Below are positions 25,474 through 34,523 of a stretch of DNA of 46,103 nt, one piece after another. A model generated the notes under the pieces. That model did not search any database and was not told the origin of the DNA. It was given only the letters and a program-made list of their open reading frames with translations. The DNA is from Basidiobolus meristosporus CBS 931.73 (taxonomy: Eukaryota; Basidiobolomycota; Basidiobolomycetes; Basidiobolales; Basidiobolaceae). The translations under genes and the position numbers were made by a program. The stretch covers positions 1 to 46,103 of the forward strand of contig MCFE01000683.1 of the NCBI GenBank assembly GCA_002104905.1, written 5' to 3'. The first letter of the stretch is position 1. Each line of letters opens with the position of its first letter.

Positions 25474-26623
25474 ATGTCAGGTTCGTACTCTCAAAGCAGT
25501 GGTTGGCGGAGCCTATGTTGATTTCCCTTTCTTGATAGATCACGACACAACCTCTTGGGTAATGATGGTGGCCGATGTGTTCATTTCTATGTCTTACATG
25601 GCAATCCCGATCGAAATCTTCTTCTTCCAGCGTACCCTCACTCTGCCGCTGCCCATGCTCTACAAGAGTGTCCTGCTTCTTTTCGAAGCTTTCATCACTG
25701 CTTGCGGAGCCACCCACTTGGTGACCGTCTGGAAACCTTTTGCTAACACTGAGGTGGCCCTATGTGTTGTGAAGGTTGTCACAGCAGTCATCTCGACGCT
25801 CACGGCGATTCTGCTGATCCAGGTATTCCCCAAGGCGTTCTCGCTACCCGCGAGAGCCGCCTGGTTGGAGGAGGAGTTGGGATCTCACATGCGGCACGAG
25901 CAATCGCTTCGAATGGCCAACGACCTGCTGCTCAAGTTCCGCAAAGTCACCCAGCATATTCGCAGGACACTCGACACCAACTCCGTCTGCCAGACATCGG
26001 TGTTTGAGCTCTCTGTGACCCTGGGGGTGGGTTGTGCGATCTACATGAAAGAGGGAGACACCTATGTGTGCACCCACGAGGACTACAGACATGTCAATGA
26101 TCATTCACTCCGCCACTCGGACAAGAACATCTTCTGGCAGAAGATCAGGATATCCAAGGAGAACAAGATGATCACCAGGATGGCCACCCTCTCATACGCC
26201 TGTTGCCTTAACAAGAGAGATCTCAGTGACATGGTGGGGGAGGGGGTGAACCTGCCATTCAAAGCGGCCATGGGGGTCCGCTTCAAGATCGATGGGAAGG
26301 ATTCCGGGTTCGTGCTGATCTACTCGAGTGAGGAGACATGGAGCTTACCGGAGCAGGAGGTGGAGCTGTTTGAAGATATAGTAGGCCAAATTGAGATCGC
26401 TCTTCAACAATCTTCGCAGCTATCGAAGGAACATGGATGGAAATCCCCCAGTTCAAAGCTTACCCAGAGTATAGAAACTCCGGGACATGCTGATGAGCGA
26501 GGACTAGGATCATTACGACAAAGTGCAGCGGAAGCAACGCTGCCTTCTTCATCACCTCCACCATTTTCGAACCATGGTCAAGAGTACGAGGTATATGATA
26601 TTGAGCCTAAATACTGGCATTAA
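25474..26623 (+). CDS. ethylene-receptor-like protein, membrane EBD + GAF, no kinase (copy 1)
   Basis: Two exons, 25474-25480 (only ATGTCAG) and 25539-26623, give 363 residues. The tiny first exon is supported by the identical layout in the inverted copy. Residues about 9-105 form three membrane helices matching the ethylene-binding domain of plant ETR1: Asp15, Tyr22, Ile25, Pro26, and CGATH with Cys58 and His62, equivalent to the copper-binding Cys65/His69. Residues about 155-305 form a GAF domain, as in plant receptors. The usual histidine kinase and receiver are absent; the chain ends shortly after the GAF in a Pro/Ser-rich tail. Ethylene binding through copper is known for the family; here it is inferred. 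Signalling would need a partner kinase or another output. It faces its near-identical copy tail to tail, 725 bp away. Confidence 0.88.
25555..26413 (+). repeat. left arm of a ~860-bp inverted repeat
   Basis: This segment of ethylene-receptor-like copy 1 is almost identical to the reverse complement of 27556-28415. Both ends are abrupt: similarity drops just upstream of the membrane domain and just after the GAF domain. Most of the differences I found sit in one short patch near 25735-25755. Confidence 0.9.
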
Positions 26624-27348
26624 TACTCACCATTAGTCTGTCACGATTTTGATCACTGGTGCGGGCAATGAAATGGTTGCCATTATTGACTTCAAATGAC
26701 AGAACTGTCCTTGGAAAAGCGCTAATGAAATTTCGAAATCTTGTAAATGTATAATCAATAAATACTACAAACCTGGTCTAATCAATACTTTGTGGATCTT
26801 CAGTCATGAGAACTGGAGCTGTTTCTCATCCAGATTTGTTCAACCCTTGTCAGACATGCTATTTTGTAATTTACAGAAACCTAAACAAGATCTGTTGCTC
26901 TGTAACGAGATTGAGGACGAGAGCATTGCTCTGTCAATATATCTATATTGCACATCCAAACTCAAATTCGATCTGAGTAATGTAACCTATACTTGGCATG
27001 TTAACGCACCGAAGGATCCAGAAAAGTTCAGGATAGCGGATACAATTGTACACAAAGCATTACTCCAAATATTTGGGGTCATTTGGGCATGATCTGAATA
27101 TGACCATCAACATTATTGGGCTCCTATAACAAAAGGTGAACGCTACGCTACAGCCCTGCATTTTCAGAGTCAAGTAATTAGATTTTAAAGGTTGTTAATC
27201 CATGATACTATAGTAGATCTCAGTTGGCTCAAATTACTTTCCAGAGTGATTTACTTTATTCCGTTGAAATATGAGATTAGATTAGATGGAATTGCTATTG
27301 TAATTAGGAGTTCATAGGGCTACAAGAATAAAAGATGTGGTGCTTATA
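26624..27348. other. spacer between the two inverted receptor-like genes
   Basis: 725 bp, AT-rich, between two converging 3' ends. A 100-codon frame (26790-27092, plus) has no recognisable motif. AATAAA near 26756 could serve as poly(A) signal of copy 1. Otherwise nothing recognised. Confidence 0.5.
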
Positions 27349-28500
27349 TTATGGCCAGTTGAGGGGCTTCATGTCATATGCCTCCCCATCTTTTCCTTCA
27401 TCATGATACGAGAAAGGTGGTGGTGGCGGTAAAGAAATAGAGGTGTTGTGGTGGAGATTGGACAATCGGAATTTAGCCTCTTCCTCATCAGGCTTACCAG
27501 CTTCAAGGAGCTTCCCATGGCTGGATTTTCCACTTGCCTCGTTTTTCAATTGAGCAGATTGCTGAAGAGCGATCTCAATTTGGCCTACTATATCTTCAAA
27601 CAGCTCCACCTCCTGCTCCGGTAAGCTCCATGTCTCCTCACTCGAGTAGATCAGCACGAACCCGGAATCCTTCCCATCGATCTTGAAGCGGACCCCCATG
27701 GCCGCTTTGAATGGCAGGTTCACCCCCTCCCCCACCATGTCACTGAGATCTCTCTTGTTAAGGCAACAGGCGTATGAGAGGGTGGCCATCCTGGTGATCA
27801 TCTTGTTCTCCTTGGATATCCTGATCTTCTGCCAGAAGATGTTCTTGTCCGAGTGGCGGAGTGAATGATCATTGACATGTCTGTAGTCCTCGTGGGTGCA
27901 CACATAGGTGTCTCCCTCTTTCATGTAGATCGCACAACCCACCCCCAGGGTCACAGAGAGCTCAAACACCGATGTCTGGCAGACGGAGTTGGTGTCGAGC
28001 GTCCTGCGAATGTGCTGGGTGACTTTGCGGAACTTGAGCAGCAGGTCGTTGGCCATTCGAAGCGATTGCTCGTGCCGCATGTGAGATCCCAACTCCTCCT
28101 CCAACCAGGCGGCTCTCGCGGGTAGCGAGAACGCCTTGGGGAATACCTGGATCAGCAGAATCGCCGTGAGCGTCGAGATGACTGCTGTGACAACCTTCAC
28201 AACACATAGGGCCACCTCGGTGTTGGAGAACGGCTTCCAGACGGTCACCAAGTGGGTGGCTCCGCAAGCAGTGATGAAAGCTTCGAAAAGAAGCAGGACA
28301 CTCTTGTAGAGCATGGGCAGCGGCAGAGTGAGGGTACGCTGGAAGAAGAAGATTTCGATCGGGATTGCCATGTAAGACATAGAAATGAACACATCGGCCA
28401 CCATCGTTACCCAGGAGACTGGATTATCTTCCACAACTGGTAATACAAAAGGTTAATAACTGTCATCAGCGGTTCTGTAAGAATTGTACATACTTTGCAT
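27349..28500 (-). CDS. ethylene-receptor-like protein, membrane EBD + GAF, no kinase (copy 2)
   Basis: Two exons, 28500-28494 (ATGCAAA) and 28436-27349, give 364 residues; the intron starts GTATGT and ends TTACCAG. The product is nearly identical to copy 1 through the three membrane helices and the GAF domain, with the same Asp, Tyr, Pro and CGATH residues expected to hold copper and ethylene. It differs in the first nine residues and after the GAF, where the linker is unrelated in sequence. The last residues again carry PPPFS.H and YD.(K/E)P..W. No kinase or receiver domain follows. Two full-length intact copies suggest both are functional. Dimerisation through the membrane or GAF domain is likely from the family, and heterodimers are possible (inference). 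Confidence 0.88.
27556..28415 (-). repeat. right arm of the ~860-bp inverted repeat
   Basis: Reverse-complement partner of 25555-26413. The spacer between the arms is about 1.14 kb, so the pair could form a large hairpin or exchange sequence by gene conversion. Confidence 0.9.
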
Positions 28501-29310
28501 TTTGCTAAGGTATTGATCACTCGATAGTGTTTTGGTGGGACTTGATTAGGATTTCATGTGCTTTATAGAAATCTCAGCAATACAGGAGTAGCCTTGGACG
28601 GCGCTTTCGTATCATGAAATAGATGAAATACATTTCATAAAAAGAAAACTGGCTACCCAGCTGGTTACAATTGAAACTATTCCCCTGAGATTCTTGCTAA
28701 TGCCATTGGCATAGCTGACATCTTGCAATGGATGTACCGAGCTGGCCGACTACCCATTAAGATCTGGATCTCTGAGAGAAGAAATCTCCGAGTCTCAATT
28801 CCTCGATTTTCTCATAATCCTCAGAGTTGGCATGGTGAATTGAAAACGACCATATTAAAATGGAGACAGGGTCCGATCTCAGTTGATGAGGCTTGCTATA
28901 TACAATTAAAAATAGGAGCATTCGATGGTCTAGATTCTGACCAACCTGTTGACCGGTTGATTGGGCTAACTTGTTTTGTTTAGCTTAGGTTTGGCTCCCT
29001 CCTGGCCAAGCGCAAATGAAATATTCCAGTTAATTAGTTAATCTCCGGAATCATTTAACACTTGATTAAAAGGGGCACTTCATCTGTTGACAGAAACACC
29101 ATAACTGTATTTGGTTCAAATTGAAGTGCAAGCCTCTTGAGTTTGGTCAGACTTTCCCCGTGTCATTTGACTGGGAATTGGCGATTGATTCACCTTGCAT
29201 AAGAGCAGCACTGTCTGATATCGGCGGAAGGCTGACTGTATAACCCTCCTCATAGCAACAGACCTACCAATTTAACGCATTTGCAAAAACTGCCGTTGCG
29301 TGCACCTTAA
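28501..29310. other. intergenic upstream of receptor-like copy 2
   Basis: About 0.8 kb containing the presumed promoter of copy 2. An 86-codon open frame at 28723-28983 has no motif and is not called. Nothing else recognised. Confidence 0.45.
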
Positions 29311-29607
29311 TCAATGTTTCTCACCCAAAAATCGCTTCCCAAGCGTATGCCACCATTGGCCTATCAGCTGTGCCAGAAAATATTGCCACCGACGCTGGTG
29401 GTTAAGGAGAATTAAGCGTGTTGCTATGGCCTTGAAGAGCATGACCACTTCCTCATGATACGCAATATAGCCCATTAATGCTGCGTACAACGGCGACAAT
29501 ATCCAAATCGTGTAGTATATCTCCGACTGACACGATTCTTTGGCTGCACAAACGTTCACTTGATTACTCGATTGTCTAGGAATGCTTTCCGTAGTGGTCT
29601 GAACCAT
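29311..29607 (-). CDS. hypothetical small membrane protein (98 aa)
   Basis: A single frame of 98 residues whose ATG at 29607 has a very good start context (GCCGCCATGG). It has one likely membrane helix (IYYTIWILSPLYAALMGYIA, about residues 30-49) and then a basic, Trp-rich tail (RRWQYFLAQLIGQWW). I recognise no family. It could be a small organellar membrane protein or chance; no intron or homologue is visible to decide. Confidence 0.35.
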   Translation of the reverse strand: MVQTTTESIPRQSSNQVNVCAAKESCQSEIYYTIWILSPLYAALMGYIAYHEEVVMLFKAIATRLILLNHQRRWQYFLAQLIGQWWHTLGKRFLGEKH

Positions 29608-29895
29608 GGCGGCAATCAAACTCTATGTACACACATATGAACCCCTCCTCTACGATGATTGAATCAACACCTGACACCCACCCCTCCACTACGCTCTACA
29701 TGTTGGGAAAGCATAGACCAGGAATGCGCCTCTGGGTAGCAATGATCAGTGTATTAAATTCTGAAAAAGGCTGATTAGAGTGAAATTAGCATTCGAGCCA
29801 TACTAATATGAATCGTGGTTCTAGGATTGTATTGCAATAAGCAGAAAGAATCGAAAACCACCAGTGGGAACTCTAGTTGAATGAGGTTTTACTTC

Positions 29896-30937
29896 TTAAT
29901 AACGATATTTTGAGCGGGGTTCGTCGTTGGACTCGCCAGTACGTTTAGGAGTTCTGGAGCGAGATCTAGTGCGTGAGCGATCCCGTCGACGAGAGGAATT
30001 GGAATGAGTGTATCGGGGTGAGGGGGAGCGAGATCGCGAACGGCCATGGCGCCTGGAATGGGGGCCGGCGTGTCTACTCGAGTATGGAGAGCGGGACCGG
30101 GACCGGGACCGACTATGGCGGCGTCGGTGGGAATACCTGGAATGGGAACGAGGGGAATACTTGGACCTGTGAGAAACCGACTCTCGAGAACTCCTTTTAC
30201 TTGATTGTGGTGAACGAGAACGACTACGATGTCGACGTGGGGATGTTGAACGAGACCGGGAGCGGGAGCGATAATGAGATCTCGACTTTTTGCTTTGCGG
30301 ATCAGCATCTCGAGAGTGCTGAATACTCCCTTTAGCCGGAGAAGCAGCTGGCGAGCCCTTCTTAGTTGGTTCGTTCGTTTTCTCCTCTCCCAAAATATCG
30401 TTCCAGGCATCCCAACGACCATCATCTTCTTCATCCTCGTCATTATCTTCTTTGTCTACAGCCTTGGCCTTCTCGCTTTCAGAAGTAGAAAGCTGCTTTT
30501 TCTTACGTCTTCCAAAGTCATCCCATTCAGAATTGTCCCGACTACTTCTATATTCTATTTTTTCTTGTCGCTCCATGTAGCCGCCACCGCGTCCCTCACG
30601 CGACCCACCACTTTGGGTGAAGCCTGGCTTACTTGCATTACATAAGTTGCAATGAGAGCGCTTGGCCCAGTTGATGTTACCGCACCTGCAAGTTGGAGAG
30701 AAAATATTAGCAAAGAGGACATGGACAAGAGATGGTTTACAGATGCTCAAGTATAATACGCGTCAACATACAAGTTACACTTCCAATCTTTCTCTGAAAA
30801 AAGTCCCTAAACGATAGATATGCACCATAAGAACACCAATCGAAAATCTGTGAAAAGGGGCTCGATACAACACGTCAGGAGACACTTACATTGGACTTGG
30901 TGTCCGAATCGTCTTTCCTCGTGCTTCGGGAAGACAT
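29896..30937 (-). CDS. ZRANB2-like RanBP2-type zinc-finger, RS-rich splicing protein
   Basis: Three exons: 30937-30890, 30791-30772 (20 nt) and 30685-29896, giving 285 residues. The microexon supplies KDWKCNL and completes a RanBP2-type zinc finger, WKCNLCGNINWAKRSHCNLC (W-x-C-x2-C-x10-C-x2-C), which in ZRANB2 binds single-stranded RNA at 5' splice-site-like sequences. After the finger come a Gly/Arg stretch, an acidic Asp/Glu run (about residues 100-116), the motif RWDAWNDILG, and a long Arg-Ser repeat tail to the C-terminus, as in SR-type splicing regulators. Without the microexon the first zinc ligand is lost, so the splice model is well supported. The two introns are 98 and 86 nt, longer than the local norm. 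Nuclear location and a splicing role are inferred from the family. Confidence 0.88.
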
Positions 30938-30979
30938 GAAAAACGCACTGGTTCAAGTGAAGTTACGATAACTTGGTTA

Positions 30980-31316
30980 TCAGTTAACACTCATTACCAA
31001 TCGCACCATATAATAAATATCATCTTTATGGAGCTCAATAGCATTCATGAACTCTTTCGTAATTGGATCCAGGATATTGTTTAATATAGTAGCCTATTGC
31101 ATCCATCATCAGTTAGAATAATCAAACTTGTACAGCATCAAAAGAAAATTTTCCACTAGAAATTCGCTTTGTAACGCCATCATGGGTTAGCTTTGGCTCT
31201 GGGTATATATCCATTCCCCATGGCTGGAGGTCTCTACGGGTTTGGAAGTTGATGATATTAGGACCCCAGGCAGCTGTATTGGTGTTATTCGTGTTCAGAA
31301 GCGGTGTTGATCTCAT
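30980..31316 (-). CDS. possible small two-exon gene or 5' leader (98 aa)
   Basis: Exons 31316-31134 and 31093-30980 would be joined by a 40-nt intron (GTACAAG...GCAATAG) with a perfect-looking branch motif (ttctaactga), giving 98 residues that include WGPNIINFQTRRDLQPWGMD. I do not recognise the product. Its stop lies only 42 bp before the ATG of the zinc-finger gene on the same strand, so the sequence may instead be that gene's leader with upstream reading frames. The intron is shorter than others in the window. Confidence 0.3.
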
Positions 31317-34112
31317 TCAACTTCAGGCTGTAAGCTTTCAGAATTCAAAAGGAGATAAATTTTAGGCGCCACTTGAACCGGGCCTGGCTTTCGTTGGCGA
31401 GAGATACTGGATCAAGAATTCACCAAGCGATGAAAGCGGTGGTTGCGGTGTGAGTGTGTTTCGTGGATCAAGTAAGGATACGGCCGGGCTCTTTACAATA
31501 TAGATATACGACGGAGAGAGACAGAAGGATGAAGCTATGTTTATCCGGTCGTTACGGAAGAGAACATGCCGAAGTGCCAGGTGGCACAGTGATGAGATAG
31601 ATCCTGTATTAGGGCTTTGAAGATTGTTGGACCTAGGAAAGATTCAGCTGTGCAATGTCCTAGCTGGCAAAAGAAAATCACTAGTGTTAAAAAAAGTAAT
31701 GAGGGCACCAACAACTGGAAGTCTAAAAATGACTAGTCCCTCAGGATTTTGATCATGATAGAGAATTCCTACACGCATAAGTGGCGTAGGCAATCCTCGC
31801 ATCACTATATTGAATAGTCGAAACCCGAGGTTTACCAAACGTAATCAACTGGGCCAGATTCGGCATATTGAAAACTCTGACATCGGTCCAGTAGACGCCT
31901 ATTACAAGCGATTCTAAATGCATATTCTAAAGCCACCCTGTAACCATTTACCGTATTAAGCTCTTACATTGGTACAATTAGTCTCTCGCATCTCCATCAA
32001 CTGTGCCAGGTATTCCAGGTTTCATGGCAAGAGCTCGCAAATTTGCTGGCCTAGATCATTCTTTCTGAAGGCACGCAGAGAAGCAAAGCTCTTGTTTACG
32101 CCATCAATCTGTGCAAAGGTAAACCACGAAGCTGTTTTGAGGCAGTGAAGAAGGAACTTGGGCTGTATAGGAGCATGTGTAAAGAACGTGCTTGCTTGTT
32201 CCCAATAGAAGGAATGTTGCTAAAAATTACACGGAATTTCGGCATCTCTATCCATGTTTGGAGCTCAGCCAAGCAGTGGAAAGATATTTCTAAAGCGACA
32301 TCAATTTAAAAGTTGGAAGGACAATGGCATATCGAAGGATACAAATAGGAATTCGAAAAGGGTCAATCTCCATTGTGGCAATGTAGAGCCGGCATTGTCT
32401 TTCACATGCAAACAAGCATTAACCACCTATCGCATCCTCGTCTATTTGCAGCTAATACCACTACCACCGTTTACGTATTCCTATCTCTTTAGACAACACA
32501 CTTTCATCACCTATTGAGCTAACTCCATAAAGCCTGAGGATTATTCAACACGAGCACGCTGTCTCATCACTTTCCAAATTAGTTTGATGCAAATGGTTGA
32601 TTTGTTCAGCGTAAATCTCCCCTATGTCATAGCACGCAACGCCCAACCTTTGTACACAATGATCGAGAATGGGCATTATAAATCTATTCAAGTATAGCGG
32701 AAATACAAATACCTAGACAAATCTCCCCTTGAACAAGCCTACATCATATGAGCAGCTTTTGTGCCATGCTTAATGTGAAAAGGCGCCAGTAGGCATTCAA
32801 AGATGACGTTGTTGGGGATAACGTTAGTGTGGAAACCGCAACACAGACACACTATCAAAAGGTCGACAAAGATATGTGGCACAGATGAGCCCCATTGGCT
32901 CTGTAAATAGCTCAGATAAGCGACTTGTCATCTGGATTACTCGATTGGTTGGATGCTCGTGATCTAGCACAAGCACCCTAGATGTACTAGTCCCATCAGC
33001 CTATAAATATTCCCCGAGATCATCCTCGTTGACGTAAAGTTGAGAGCCTTGACACCCATCGTAACATTCAGGTAACAACGTGGCTTCGTCATGAGGTGAG
33101 ACAAAAATGGCCCAATCCAGATTAGGATATTGGTTCTAGAGCCGAGTCATCGAGGCAGCTTTTCAATGAGGGAAGACTCTATTGTACTGTGTGTCGAAGC
33201 CTTCCCTCACCAAAACCGCCCCTACAATTCGATTCGTATTTGATAGGCGTATAGCTTAAAGTTGTCAAGATGTACCAATAGAGGGCTAGCGGATGAGAGG
33301 AAACTCGCATCATAGCTCCTTTCGGGTACAGACATTCGATTCCGCCAACATTATATAGCTTTCTTACACTGACAGTCAGCTAATAGCGCTGATGTTACAG
33401 ATTATGTAATCATTGGTGCTGCCTGATGGTTATCCCAATGGCGACTGTTTGCAAAACTAGGTTTAGTTGGTTAGGTGCTAATCATAATTTTAACAGGTTT
33501 ATTTATCAAGATTAAATGACTTCAAGTACGTAAACCTGAACTACTGGGAGCTCCTTCCCACGTTACGATATTGTGTTCACGATGTCTCAAACCATGCCTA
33601 GAGACAGTTCATTCTCAGAGTGCTGAATTGGTCCAATTATTTCGGCTCAGCTGGGCTCTTTTGATTGCTCCAAACCCTGGAATTCTCTAAATATAGCGCT
33701 AGCCATTATTTATTACCTATTTCCTGAATGAACAGGCTCATTTACATTTTCAGGGAAAACATAAATACAGGTAAATTTGGAACTGGATTCAGTGAAATTA
33801 CCCAAAATGGACAGCATGCCACAAAAGTATACAAGTCCAGGAAGGGTTACCAGGCCTTGGCAAAACGCGAGTGAGGTTAATTTTAAGAGAACTAAAAATC
33901 AGATAGCCTTATTTTCTATTTATATACAGGGTTTCAGCCAACGACTGGCACAGGGAAGATGTGTGAAAATGGTAGGAAAGAATCAATAACAGTATTAAAT
34001 TATAATGCGAGAAAGCAGTTGCTGAACAATCGAACGGAGTAAAATATCAGGCAAAGAATGATCTATCAAGGTGTTGTATACATAGAGGGGGATCAGCCGC
34101 GTACGAATCATT
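31317..34112. other. gene-poor intergenic stretch
   Basis: About 2.8 kb with stops in all frames. Short open frames (31644-31838, 32254-32517, 33777-33989) have no motifs, no splice continuations and no good start contexts. No LTR of the local copia family was seen. Nothing further can be said. Confidence 0.5.
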
Positions 34113-34523
34113 TCAGCGGACTGTGTGAAGCCACGGCTTACTGGCTTTTCGGAGTAGTTCACGACTATTCTTGCGAGGAGTGGTTGAATGTTTGGCTTGA
34201 TAAAACGGACTAGCTAGCATGAGGATGGATTCAACAGTTGGATATGACCTGCCGACCATCTCTTTGACGACAGTAAGGTAATGGTAGCGAGTCTGGTTGC
34301 GAACTTTCGTAAATAATCCAACTTGTCCAACTGTGAATCCCCGGTTGCTAACTTCAATGGTCAATCGGATTCCATCAAGTGTGCAAAAAGAAAAGATGGA
34401 CCAGGGAATGAAGGGGTCGGTTGGGTAATTCATACGGTGTACTTCCAATGTATCCTCGAGCATTTCTGGGCGAAGATTACGAAGCAAGTTAACGACATCT
34501 TCACGAGGCACGCTGGCTTTCAT
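34113..34523 (-). CDS. hypothetical protein (136 aa)
   Basis: An open frame starting at the ATG at 34523; upstream in-frame sequence to 34580 lacks another ATG, so an upstream exon is possible. The protein looks globular, with alternating hydrophobic strands (GIRLTIEVSNRGFTVGQVGL) and a basic C-terminus (KNSRELLRKASKPW). I do not recognise a family. It could be an exon of a larger minus-strand gene reaching to 35076, where another frame begins at an ATG, but I could not find a convincing splice. Confidence 0.35.
   Translation of the reverse strand: MKASVPREDVVNLLRNLRPEMLEDTLEVHRMNYPTDPFIPWSIFSFCTLDGIRLTIEVSNRGFTVGQVGLFTKVRNQTRYHYLTVVKEMVGRSYPTVESILMLASPFYQAKHSTTPRKNSRELLRKASKPWLHTVR

Noticed and set aside
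26790-27092. 100-codon frame in the spacer between the receptor-like genes
   Set aside because: No motif, no good start context and AT-rich composition; most likely chance.
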